From Microbacterium oleivorans (lineage in GTDB: Bacteria > Actinomycetota > Actinomycetes > Actinomycetales > Microbacteriaceae): a stretch of 64,000 nucleotides of DNA. The stretch spans positions 558,001 through 622,000 of the forward strand of contig NZ_JAMBOV010000002.1 of NCBI RefSeq assembly GCF_023715745.1, given 5' to 3'. The translations under genes and the position numbers were made by a program. Within the stretch, counting starts at the first letter, position 1; each line of letters opens with the position of its first letter. This document shows positions 1-7,685 of the stretch, piece after piece. The notes under the pieces were generated by a model. It was given only the letters and a program-made list of their open reading frames with translations. It was not told the DNA's origin and did not search any database.

Positions 1-1165
1 CGCCGGTGCCCGCGGCCGCGGCGACGTCGCGACGGAGCGGCGGTGTCCAGGGGTCGGTGTCCGCACGTCGCGCGGGGCGCCACTGCGACGAGGCCCGCGC
101 GCCCAGGTCGGCGCGCCGATCGGCGGCGACCTCGTCGGTGAGGAGGGCACCGGCATCCGCTCCGTCGCCGAAGGACGCGTCGCGATCGGCGAGGACGAGC
201 TTGAGCGTCTCGACGAGGGTGTGGGCTCCCGCCGTGGTCGAGGGGTCGAGCAGGTCGTCGGGAAGGGGCACCATGATCCGCAGCGCGGCGAGGAGCGCGG
301 GACCCTGCGACCAGGCATCCGCTTTGAACACCCTGCGCCCGCGGAAGGCGACCGACAGCGGCTGCTCGTACCGGGCAGGTGCCTCGACGAGGTCCTCGCG
401 GGTGAGGACGGCGGCGTGATCGGTGCCGCTCGAATGACGGTGCGGATCTGCGAGGACCTCGCAGGCGTCACCGAGGAGCTCGCGCCACTCCGAGCGGGCC
501 GCGTCGATGGCGGCGACACGGTCGCCCCTGTCCGCGCCGGCCGCCGCGAGACGGCGCAGCACCGCGGCATAGGCGGGGTTGCGGTGCAAGGTTCCCGCGT
601 CCGCGGGGGAGCCGTCGGGCATCCACAGCTCGGCGGAGGCGGGCCAGTGATCCCGGAACAGGTCCGCGACCCGTCCGATCGTCGCCGACGCCGCAGGAAG
701 CAGCGGATGCCCCGCCTCGGCGTAGTCGATCGCGAACGACAGCACGTCGGCGACCGACCAGGTGCCGTGGTCGCGGAGGAGGAGCAGCCACGCGTCGACC
801 GCGGCCGGGATCGCCGCGGCGAGTCCGCCGGCACCCGGGACGAGGTCGAGGCCCTCGCGTCGGAAATGCGCGATGGTCGCGCCGGCGGGCGCTGCACCCT
901 GGCCCATGAGGACGGTGGGGGTCGGGGCGTCCGCCGGTTGGAAGAGCCCGACCAGGTCGCCGCCGGGCCCGTTCAGGTGCGGCTCCACGATGTGCAGCAC
1001 GAACCCGCCGGCGCAGGCGGCGTCGAAGGCGTTGCCGCCGCGTTCGAGCACCGCCATCGCCACGGCCGTCGCCGTGGCGTGCGTCGACGCGGCCATGCCG
1101 AAGGTCCCGGTCAGCTGCGGGCGCGTCGTGAACGCCGACGGCGCTGTGTATCCGGCGGTCGTCAT
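1..1165 (-). CDS. Gamma-glutamyltransferase family protein, 3' part cut by the window edge
   Basis: The reading frame is open from ATG at 1165 to the window edge, giving about 388 N-terminal residues. The start MTTAGYTAPSAFTTRP is followed by GMAASTHATATAVAMAVLE and GGNAFDAACAGGFVLHIVEP, the opening of gamma-glutamyltranspeptidases, with NGPGGDLVGLF after it. Later AWSQGPALLAALRI also fits. These enzymes are made as one chain that cuts itself before a catalytic Thr and then transfers or hydrolyses gamma-glutamyl groups from glutathione-like compounds. That Thr lies past the cut, so activity cannot be judged. No secretion signal is evident at this start. It begins 10 nt after the stop of the aminopeptidase P gene, so the two are probably cotranscribed and may both handle peptides. 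Confidence 0.85.
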   Translation of the reverse strand, partial: MTTAGYTAPSAFTTRPQLTGTFGMAASTHATATAVAMAVLERGGNAFDAACAGGFVLHIVEPHLNGPGGDLVGLFQPADAPTPTVLMGQGAAPAGATIAHFRREGLDLVPGAGGLAAAIPAAVDAWLLLLRDHGTWSVADVLSFAIDYAEAGHPLLPAASATIGRVADLFRDHWPASAELWMPDGSPADAGTLHRNPAYAAVLRRLAAAGADRGDRVAAIDAARSEWRELLGDACEVLADPHRHSSGTDHAAVLTREDLVEAPARYEQPLSVAFRGRRVFKADAWSQGPALLAALRIMVPLPDDLLDPSTTAGAHTLVETLKLVLADRDASFGDGADAGALLTDEVAADRRADLGARASSQWRPARRADTDPWTPPLRRDVAAAAGTG

Positions 1166-1175
1166 CGAGCGGATC

Positions 1176-2594
1176 TCAGGCGCGGCCGCGTGCGATCCAG
1201 GCCTCGACCTCGTCCGCGGTCCGAGGGATGTCGGCCGACAGGTTCACCGGGCCGTCGGCGGTCATGAGGATGTCGTCCTCGATGCGCACCCCGATGCCGC
1301 GGAACTCCTCGGGCACGGTGAGATCGTCGATCTGGAAGTACAGCCCGGGCTCGATCGTGAAGACCATCCCCGCCTCGAGCTCGCCGTCGTAGTACATCTC
1401 GCGGCGGGCCTGTGCGCAGTCGTGCACGTCGATGCCGAGGTGGTGGCTCGTGCCGTGGACCATGTAGCGGCGGTGCTGGCCGCCGCGGTCGGCGTCGAGC
1501 GCCTCCTCCGCGCTCACGGGCAGGAGACCCCATTCGGCCGTGCGGGCCGCGATGACGGCCATGGCCGCCTCGTGGATGGTGCGGAACTTCACGCCCGGTC
1601 GCGCGGCGGCGAAGGCCGCGTCGGCGGCCTCGACGACGGCGTCGTAGATGCGTCGCTGCACCGCGGAGAAGGTCCCCGACACGGGAAGCGTTCGCGTGAT
1701 GTCAGCTGTGTAGAGGCTGTCGACCTCGACGCCCGCGTCGATGAGGACGAGATCACCGGGCACGACGGCGCCGTCGTTGCGGGTCCAGTGCAGGTAACAG
1801 GCGTGGGGACCCGAGGCGGCGATGGTGTCGTAGCCCTCGCCGTTGCCGTCGGTGCGCGCGCGCAGATGGAAGACCCCCTCGATCGCCCGCTCGCCTCGCC
1901 GTGTGTCGACGATGCGCGGGAGCTCGGCGATGATGTCGTCGAAGCCGCGGCCGGTGGCCTCGACCGCGAGACGCATCTGGGCGATCTCGTACGGATCCTT
2001 CACGAGACGCATCTCCGACACGAACCGCGTGAGTTCGTCGTCGACGTCGACCGAGCGGTCCTCAGCCGTGCTCTCGAAGGCATCGATGTGGGCCGTCGGG
2101 ATGCCGAGATCCGCTGCGACGGCGTCGAGTGCGGGCCGCGGGCCGATCCAGAACTCGCCGATCGTCGCGTCGGCGTAGAACTCCGTCGTCGTCCGGTCGG
2201 CACGCTCACGGAGGTAGAGCGTCACGTCGTGTCCGTCACCCGTCGGCTCGAACACGAGGAGCGAGTCGGGCACGGCGTCGGCGCCCCACCCGGTCAGGTG
2301 CGAGAAGGCGGAGTGGGCGCGGAACGGGTAGTCGGTGTCGTTCGAGCGCTGCTTGTACGAGCCCGCCGGGATGACCAGCCGCGCGCCGGGGAACGCGGCG
2401 GAGACCCGTGCGCGCCGCGCTGCGGTGTAGGCGGCCTCGGGCCGCTGCGCAGGCAGCGACGCAGGGCGCTGCGCCCAGCCTGTCGAGATCGAATCCAGGA
2501 ACCCGGCGGGGAAGGGCTGCTTGCGGTTGGTGGTCGCCGCAGCCGCGGTCTCGGTGGTCTCCGGTGCGATGGTGTCGCGATCGTCGGTGGTCAT
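1176..2594 (-). CDS. pepP: Xaa-Pro aminopeptidase (aminopeptidase P, M24B family)
   Basis: A 472-aa cytoplasmic metallopeptidase that removes an N-terminal residue preceding proline. The N-terminal half (to about residue 200) is the creatinase-like domain. The C-terminal half is the pita-bread fold with its two-metal site: D286 in LVLIDAGVEVDS, D298 in TADITRT, the histidine of HGTSHHLGIDVHD, the glutamate of FTIEPGLYF and the glutamate of GIGVRIEDDIL. Length and motif order are normal for bacterial PepP. Upstream of the ATG a GAGACT box sits 6 nt away, a degenerate version of the -10 box used at other leaderless starts here. The next gene on the same strand is the cut gamma-glutamyltransferase. 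Confidence 0.93.
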   Translation of the reverse strand: MTTDDRDTIAPETTETAAAATTNRKQPFPAGFLDSISTGWAQRPASLPAQRPEAAYTAARRARVSAAFPGARLVIPAGSYKQRSNDTDYPFRAHSAFSHLTGWGADAVPDSLLVFEPTGDGHDVTLYLRERADRTTTEFYADATIGEFWIGPRPALDAVAADLGIPTAHIDAFESTAEDRSVDVDDELTRFVSEMRLVKDPYEIAQMRLAVEATGRGFDDIIAELPRIVDTRRGERAIEGVFHLRARTDGNGEGYDTIAASGPHACYLHWTRNDGAVVPGDLVLIDAGVEVDSLYTADITRTLPVSGTFSAVQRRIYDAVVEAADAAFAAARPGVKFRTIHEAAMAVIAARTAEWGLLPVSAEEALDADRGGQHRRYMVHGTSHHLGIDVHDCAQARREMYYDGELEAGMVFTIEPGLYFQIDDLTVPEEFRGIGVRIEDDILMTADGPVNLSADIPRTADEVEAWIARGRA

Positions 2595-2625
2595 CGTCCC
2601 AGTCTCGCACCGACTGTGCGGGACG

Positions 2626-3639
2626 TCAGCCCGCCCGCTCCAACTGCACGATCACCGGACGGTGGTCGCCGCCCGAGCCGTCGAGCGAGGTGACGACCAC
2701 GGAACCGCTGGCGCGCCACGCATCCGTCGTCATCACGTGGTCGATCGGCGTCCCGAGCAGAGCAGGCCAGGCGGTGTCCCAGGTGCCGACGGCTCCGTTG
2801 CCGGTGGCCGAGGCGGCGTCGTGGCAGCGGCCCATCGTGCCGCCGCCGGTCCCCAGACGGCTCATGTGGTCGACGGTCGCGTTGAAGTCGCCCGCCATGA
2901 TGACGTCGTCGCTCGCGCACTGGTCCGCGATCCAGCGGAGGTCGCTGCGCCACTGGTCCATGTCGCCCTGGCGCGGGGCGACGGCGTGGACGGCTACGAC
3001 GATCGGCCCGTCCCCGTTCACGGGCATCGCGACGACGCTCGGGACGACCGAGGTGTTCGTCGTCCCCGACGCATCCGATTCGACGACCGCGTAGTCGCCG
3101 AGGTCGGGGGAGATGAGCAGCGTCGTGTAGGTGGCGTCCCAGCCCTGGTAGTTCTCCTCGTGCACCCACATCGGGTTGCCGCGGTCGCGCATCGCGATCG
3201 CGATCGCCTCACCCGTGTCGTCATTGGTCTCGGGGAGTGCCACGATGTCGACGTCCATCGCGATCGCCGTCGTGACGACGGCGTCGACGTCGGTGGCGGG
3301 ACCGGCGGTGTTCCACGTCATGACGCGGATGCTGTCCGCGGTCTTCTCGGGGAGTCCGGTCGTGCCGACACCGCGGACCACCAGGATGCCGACGTTCGCC
3401 CCCGCGGCCAAAACGCCGATCATCGCGAGCCCGGCGCCGAAGCCGCGCGAGCGCCGCCCCAGGCAGATCAGCAGCCCGACGAGCGCGAGGACCGCGAAGG
3501 CGAGCGCGACCACCGGGCGCAACGACACCAACTGCGCGATCGGGAAGGTCTGTTCGAGACGGAAGAACTGCGGCCAGGTCAGCACGGCGGCGACGATGGC
3601 GGTGGCGATCGTGAAGAGGATCCCCGTCAGTCGCAGCAC
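2626..3639 (-). CDS. Endonuclease/exonuclease/phosphatase family protein with N-terminal membrane segments
   Basis: A 337-aa protein. The first about 100 residues hold three hydrophobic segments (LTGILFTIATAIVAAVLTW; VVALAFAVLALVGLLI; LAMIGVLAAGANVGILVV). A DNase-I-like EEP domain follows with RVMTWNTAG, LPETNDDTG, AGDFNATVDHM, TPIDHVMTTDA and a terminal GDHRPVIVQL, so all core catalytic motifs are present. Similar actinobacterial proteins are membrane-anchored with the catalytic domain probably outside. The substrate (nucleic acid, phospholipid or inositol phosphate) cannot be told from sequence. The start is GTG at 3639, preceded at 6 nt by TAATGT, which suggests a leaderless transcript. 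It is divergent from the PHP gene. Confidence 0.85.
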   Translation of the reverse strand: MLRLTGILFTIATAIVAAVLTWPQFFRLEQTFPIAQLVSLRPVVALAFAVLALVGLLICLGRRSRGFGAGLAMIGVLAAGANVGILVVRGVGTTGLPEKTADSIRVMTWNTAGPATDVDAVVTTAIAMDVDIVALPETNDDTGEAIAIAMRDRGNPMWVHEENYQGWDATYTTLLISPDLGDYAVVESDASGTTNTSVVPSVVAMPVNGDGPIVVAVHAVAPRQGDMDQWRSDLRWIADQCASDDVIMAGDFNATVDHMSRLGTGGGTMGRCHDAASATGNGAVGTWDTAWPALLGTPIDHVMTTDAWRASGSVVVTSLDGSGGDHRPVIVQLERAG

Positions 3640-3645
3640 ACCACG

Positions 3646-3651
3646 ACATTA
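3646..3651 (-). promoter_or_regulatory. -10 box of a probable leaderless promoter for the EEP-family gene
   Basis: TAATGT on the minus strand with a 6-nt spacer before GTG 3639. No Shine-Dalgarno sequence is present. Confidence 0.5.
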
Positions 3652-3682
3652 GGCGGGCAGGCTGGGGAGTTTCTGCGCGCGG

Positions 3683-3688
3683 TACGCT
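3683..3688 (+). promoter_or_regulatory. -10 box of a probable leaderless promoter for the PHP gene
   Basis: TACGCT with a 7-nt spacer before ATG 3696. It is back to back with the EEP promoter about 30 bp away. Confidence 0.5.
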
Positions 3689-3695
3689 CGAGATC

Positions 3696-4571
3696 ATGTC
3701 CGCCGGGTCCGTCGCTCCCTCGGGCCCGCTCGCGCCCGGCGACCTGCACCTGCACTCGGATCACTCCGACGGGACCGAGCCCCCCGCCGCCGTCATGGCG
3801 GCGGCCCACCGGCACGGCATCCGCACCGCGGCGCTCACTGATCACGACACGACGTCGGGGTGGGCCGAGGCGGCCGATGCCGCCGTCTCGCTCGGCATGT
3901 CCTTCCTGCCGGGGATGGAGCTCTCGGCGCGCCATGAATGGCGGAGCGTGCACGTGCTCGCCTACCTCATCGATCCCGACGACGCGGGTCTGCGGGCACT
4001 GACCGACCGCATCCGGGAATCCCGGCTGACCCGAGCCCGGACGATGGCCGACCGGATCGGCCGCGATTACGCCCTCACGTGGGAGGACATCGAGGCGCAG
4101 ACGGCCGAGGGGGCGACGGTGGGGAGGCCGCACATCGCCGACGCCCTGGTGGCCCGCGGTCACGTCCGCGACCGCGGCGAGGCGTTCAGCGGCATCCTGT
4201 CACCGCGCAGCGACTACTACGTCGCGCTGTACGCACCCGACCCGGTCACGGCCGTCGCGGCCGTCGCGGGCGCCGGCGGCGTGCCCGTGATCGCGCACCC
4301 GGCCGGTCGGGCGGGGCTGCTGCCCGACCGCCTCGTTCGCGGCATGCTCGATGCGGGCCTCGCCGGGTTCGAACTCGGGCACCGTGAGAACACGGAGCCC
4401 GCCCTCGGGACGCTCCGCAGACTCGTCGCGGAGCACGATCTCATCGCGACGGGCTCGAGCGACTATCACGGTCGCGGCAAGCCCAACGTCCCCGGGGAGA
4501 ACACCACGCCCGAGGCCGCGATCGCGCGGATCGTCGCCCTCGGGACGGGGAGCTCGCTCGTCGCGCCGTAG
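3696..4571 (+). CDS. PHP domain phosphoesterase (nucleotide phosphatase / RNase AM-like)
   Basis: A 291-aa soluble protein of the polymerase-and-histidinol-phosphatase fold. Metal-binding motifs appear in the family order: GDLHLHSDHSDGTEPP near residue 12, LTDHDTTSG near 47, GMELSARHEW near 69, IAHPAGRAG near 193, and SSDYHGRGKPN near the C-terminus. The size and order match the YciV/RnaAM group, which removes 5' nucleotides from short RNA or dephosphorylates nucleoside 3',5'-bisphosphate. That activity is inferred from the family, not shown here. The gene starts within 60 bp of the divergent EEP gene and ends 15 bp from the convergent DEAD-box gene. Confidence 0.87.
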   Translation: MSAGSVAPSGPLAPGDLHLHSDHSDGTEPPAAVMAAAHRHGIRTAALTDHDTTSGWAEAADAAVSLGMSFLPGMELSARHEWRSVHVLAYLIDPDDAGLRALTDRIRESRLTRARTMADRIGRDYALTWEDIEAQTAEGATVGRPHIADALVARGHVRDRGEAFSGILSPRSDYYVALYAPDPVTAVAAVAGAGGVPVIAHPAGRAGLLPDRLVRGMLDAGLAGFELGHRENTEPALGTLRRLVAEHDLIATGSSDYHGRGKPNVPGENTTPEAAIARIVALGTGSSLVAP

Positions 4572-4586
4572 CGCGACGACAGGTGA

Positions 4587-6107
4587 TCAGGCGCCGGCGA
4601 CGGGCGCCCCGGCGCCGGATCCGCCGCGACGACGGCGGCGCCGGCGTGCGGGAGCGGGCTTGCCGTCGTGGTGCTCCTTGCCGGCTCCGTCGTGCGTGCC
4701 GGCCCCGTCGGCGGTGCGGTCCTGCGTGTCACCCGAACCCGCGGACGAGTCGGATGCCGCGGCATCCGCCCCCTCGGCGAACGTCGAGCCGACCTTCGCC
4801 TCGCCGCCACCGGAGCGCCGCCGGCGACGACGGCGCGTGCCGGCCTCGCCGGACTGGTCGGCCGCCGCGTCAGCGGCCCGCTCCGGTGCGGCCGATGAGC
4901 GTGCGGGGGCCGACTTGGGCGCCGTGGCGATGCGTCCCTTCGTGCCCGCCGGGATGTCGAGGTCCGTGTAGAGGTGCGGGCTCGACGAGTAGGTCTCGAC
5001 GGGCTCGGGCTGACCGAAGTCCAGCGCACGGTTGATGAGGGCCCACTTGTGCAGATCGTCCCAGTCGACGAACGTCACGGCGATACCGGTCTTCCCGGCA
5101 CGGCCGGTGCGGCCGGCGCGGTGCAGGTAGGTCTGCTCGTCGTCGGGGATCGTGTGGTTGATCACGTGCGTGACGTCGTCGACGTCGATTCCGCGGGCGG
5201 CGACGTCGGTGGCGATGAGGACATCGCGCTTGCCGGCCTTGAACGCGGCCATGGAGCGCTCGCGCGCCTCCTGGCTCATGTCGCCGTGCACGGCGCCGGC
5301 GCTGAAGCCGCGGTCATTCAACTCGTCGACGAGACGCTGCGCGGCCCGCTTGGTACGGGTGAAGATGACCGTCTTGCCGCGACCCTCGGCCTGCAGGATG
5401 CGGGAGATGACCTCGTCCTTGTCGAGCGAGTGCGCGCGGTAGACGAGGTGCTTGATGTTCGCCTGCGTGAGGCCCTCGTCGGGGTCGCTCGCGCGGATGT
5501 GGATGGGGTTCGACATGAACCGGCGGGCGAGGGCCACGATGGGGCCGGGCATGGTCGCCGAGTAGAGCATCGTGTGCCGGACCGGCGCGACCTTCTGGAA
5601 GATCTTCTCGATGTCGGGGAGGAACCCGAGGTCGAGCATCTTGTCGGCCTCGTCGAGGACGACCTCGGTCGCGTTCGACAGGTCGAGCAGCCGCTGGTTG
5701 TTCAGGTCGATGAGGCGGCCGGGGGTGCCGACGACGATCTGCGCGCCGGCCTTCAACTGGTCGATCTGACCCTCGTAGGCCTTGCCGCCGTAGATGGCCA
5801 CGACACTCGTCGCGCGGCCCGAGGTCAGCATGTCCATGTCTTCGTAGACCTGGACCGCGAGCTCACGGGTCGGAACGACGATGAGGGCCTTCACGCCCGG
5901 CTCGGGGTTCAGGCCCAGACGCTGGACGACGGGGATCCCGAAGCCGAACGTCTTGCCGGTGCCCGTCTTGGCCTGGCCGATGATGTCCTGACCCGGCAGG
6001 CCGAGGGGGATCGTCTGCTCCTGGATCGGGAAGGTGTCGACGATGCCCTTGTCGGCGAGGGTGTCGACGATGTCCTGGTCGACTCCGAGGTCTGCGAACG
6101 TGGTCAT
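4587..6107 (-). CDS. rhlE: DEAD-box ATP-dependent RNA helicase (RhlE-type)
   Basis: A 506-aa helicase with the full motif set: Q motif FPIQEQTIP, Walker A AKTGTGKT, PTRELAVQV, TPGRLIDL, the VLDEADKML signature, SAT, and the helicase-C motifs TDVAARGID and HRAGRTGRAG. The core ends near residue 370. The tail of about 130 residues is low in complexity, rich in Ala, Gly, Asp and Ser, and contains two runs of seven or more arginines (TRRRRRRRSGGG and PARRRRRRRGG), which probably bind RNA. A GGAAG ribosome site precedes the ATG, so this start is leadered, unlike the gene facing it. The expected role is ribosome assembly or RNA unwinding. Confidence 0.93.
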   Translation of the reverse strand: MTTFADLGVDQDIVDTLADKGIVDTFPIQEQTIPLGLPGQDIIGQAKTGTGKTFGFGIPVVQRLGLNPEPGVKALIVVPTRELAVQVYEDMDMLTSGRATSVVAIYGGKAYEGQIDQLKAGAQIVVGTPGRLIDLNNQRLLDLSNATEVVLDEADKMLDLGFLPDIEKIFQKVAPVRHTMLYSATMPGPIVALARRFMSNPIHIRASDPDEGLTQANIKHLVYRAHSLDKDEVISRILQAEGRGKTVIFTRTKRAAQRLVDELNDRGFSAGAVHGDMSQEARERSMAAFKAGKRDVLIATDVAARGIDVDDVTHVINHTIPDDEQTYLHRAGRTGRAGKTGIAVTFVDWDDLHKWALINRALDFGQPEPVETYSSSPHLYTDLDIPAGTKGRIATAPKSAPARSSAAPERAADAAADQSGEAGTRRRRRRRSGGGEAKVGSTFAEGADAAASDSSAGSGDTQDRTADGAGTHDGAGKEHHDGKPAPARRRRRRRGGSGAGAPVAGA

Positions 6108-6241
6108 GACTGCTTCCGTGCCTGTCTGGCGGTGAGACGCCGCCGTGATGAGGGTCCACGCCCTTCACTCAGCCCCAGGCGCGGGGTCCCGATCCGACGC
6201 CGGGACGCATCCACCCTACCGGAGGGGTGCGCCCGGCCCCG

Positions 6242-6247
6242 TAGGCT
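6242..6247 (+). promoter_or_regulatory. -10 box of a probable leaderless promoter for the ferritin-like gene
   Basis: TAGGCT with a 6-nt spacer before GTG 6254; no ribosome-binding site lies in between. Confidence 0.5.
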
Positions 6248-6253
6248 GGTGCC

Positions 6254-6985
6254 GTGGTGAGGTGGTTCTGGCAGCGGCGGCCCCCCGGTCGCATCCTGCG
6301 GCTGCGCTCGCGCGACGAGGCGAGCGACGTCCGTCGTGTGGACTTCGAGCAGCTCGCGCCCGACGTCGCCACCTACCTGGGGCAGGCGGCCTACCTGCAG
6401 CTGGGGTACGTCGAGACGCTCAGCTCCGTCATCGAGCGCAGCCCGGAGCTCGCTCACAAGGAATCCCTCTCGCGGGCCGCAGGGGCGGCGCTGTCCAAGC
6501 ACCAGGCGCTCGTCGCTCTCATCCGCGATCGCGGCGAGGATCCCCTCGAACTCATGCTGCCGTTCCGCGAGCCGCTCGACGCGTTCCGCCGGGCCACTCA
6601 CGGCGCGCGAGCTCTCGAGACGATGCTGTCGGTCCACCTGACGGCGGGCCTGCTCGACGACTTCTACCTGTCGCTGTCCGGCAGCTACGGCGAGACGGGA
6701 CGCCGCGCGGCGGCGATCCTCCGAGCGGATGCCGACCGGTCGCCGCTCGTGGGCATCATCACCGACGCCATCTCCGCCGACGATGAACTGCGTTCGCTGT
6801 TGAGCCTGTGGGGGAGGCGCCTCGTCGGAGACACCCTCCTCGTCGCCCGGGCCGCACTGCGACCGGGTACCTCCGAACGACCGGGCGCCCTCGACCGGGA
6901 CGACGAGAAGCAGGTGGAGCCCGTGTTCACCCAGCTGCTGGGGGCGCACTCGCGCCGCATGACGAGCATCGGCCTCGACGCCTGA
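6254..6985 (+). CDS. Ferritin-like fold protein (MiaE-like, actinobacterial)
   Basis: A 243-aa, mostly helical protein that I recognise as the actinobacterial ferritin-like family placed beside rhlE. It starts MVRWFWQRRPPGRILRLRSR. Stretches such as YLGQAAYLQLGYVETLSSV and KESLSRAAGAALSKHQALV have Glu and His residues spaced as in a four-helix di-iron bundle (for example E near 54 and 62, then K-H-Q near 85). HLTAGLLDDFYLSL and WGRRLVGDTLLVARAAL follow. The tRNA hydroxylase MiaE has a similar fold, but substrate and activity here are unknown. The gene is divergent from rhlE, an arrangement I recall from Mycobacterium as well. Confidence 0.72.
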   Translation: MVRWFWQRRPPGRILRLRSRDEASDVRRVDFEQLAPDVATYLGQAAYLQLGYVETLSSVIERSPELAHKESLSRAAGAALSKHQALVALIRDRGEDPLELMLPFREPLDAFRRATHGARALETMLSVHLTAGLLDDFYLSLSGSYGETGRRAAAILRADADRSPLVGIITDAISADDELRSLLSLWGRRLVGDTLLVARAALRPGTSERPGALDRDDEKQVEPVFTQLLGAHSRRMTSIGLDA

Positions 6986-7006
6986 CCGGGGCCGCCTGCG
7001 GGGAAC

Positions 7007-7297
7007 TCAGGCGATGCCGAGCTCGCGGCGGGTGCGCGCGTCGCGCGAAGCGCGCGAGCGCGAGACGAGGGTGAGCGCCGCGGCGGTCAGCACGATGGGG
7101 AGGAGGATGCTGGCGAGCCAGATCCATCCCGCATCGGGACCGAGGCCCGCCCAGGTCAGCGCGGTCCAGGTAGCGGTGCCGAAGGACGCACCCAGCAGAG
7201 GGCCGACTGCGACACCCCGCAGCGCGCGCTGCGGGAGCGCGAAGTGCACGGCCGTCCCCCCGATCGCCCCGAAGACCAGCGCCAGGACGATCAGCAT
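7007..7297 (-). CDS. Small membrane protein, unknown function
   Basis: A 96-aa protein with three predicted membrane spans: MLIVLALVFGAIGGTAVHFA, an Ala/Gly/Thr-rich segment around GPLLGASFGTATWTALTW, and WIWLASILLPIVLTAAALTL. It ends in a basic tail (SRSRASRDARTRRELG). I do not recognise a family. The start lies one base past the stop of the DUF3107 gene on the same strand, so it is probably cotranscribed. It is convergent with the ferritin-like gene, about 20 bp apart. Confidence 0.6.
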   Translation of the reverse strand: MLIVLALVFGAIGGTAVHFALPQRALRGVAVGPLLGASFGTATWTALTWAGLGPDAGWIWLASILLPIVLTAAALTLVSRSRASRDARTRRELGIA

Positions 7298-7298
7298 G

Positions 7299-7520
7299 TC
7301 AGGCGACGAAGCCGACGCGGCGCGACTGGTCGGTGCCGACCTCGACGAATGCGATGCCGGCGGTGGGGATGACGTAGGTGGCGCCCTTGGAGTCGGTGAG
7401 GGTCACGTAGGTCGCGCCGCTGTCGAGAGCGGCGGTGACGGTCTGCTTCACGGCGTCGGCCGTCTCGTTCGAGTCGAAGCCGAGCTCGCGCGAGTTCGCG
7501 ATGCCGATGCGGATCTCCAC
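7299..7520 (-). CDS. DUF3107 family protein
   Basis: A 73-aa protein starting at GTG 7520: VEIRIGIANSRELGFDSN, then TADAVKQTVTAALDSGATYV and a C-terminus IAFVEVGTDQSRRVGF. This is the compact DUF3107 domain, present across Actinobacteria (I recall TB9.4/Rv3208A of M. tuberculosis as a member); function unknown. The GGAAAGGCAGG stretch upstream is a good ribosome site and fixes the start. The open frame continues much further upstream, but that part is antisense to adnA. It is divergent from adnA with 165 bp between them. Confidence 0.85.
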   Translation of the reverse strand: MEIRIGIANSRELGFDSNETADAVKQTVTAALDSGATYVTLTDSKGATYVIPTAGIAFVEVGTDQSRRVGFVA

Positions 7521-7672
7521 GGTGGTGCCTGCCTTTCCCGGCCCGGGTCTCCGGGCGCGTCTCGAGCCTACGACACCGGCTCGGGGCGGGACGCGCGCAG
7601 CCGCTCGCTGTCGGCGAACGTGCCGACGTGCGACGCGCGGTCCGCTGCGCGACGGGTGTCGGCGGTGCCGAT

Positions 7673-7678
7673 TACCGT
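7673..7678 (+). promoter_or_regulatory. -10 box of a probable leaderless promoter for adnA-adnB
   Basis: TACCGT with a 7-nt spacer before ATG 7686. The rest of the 165-bp gap up to DUF3107 shows no clear operator or LexA-type box. Confidence 0.45.
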
Positions 7679-7685
7679 GGATCGC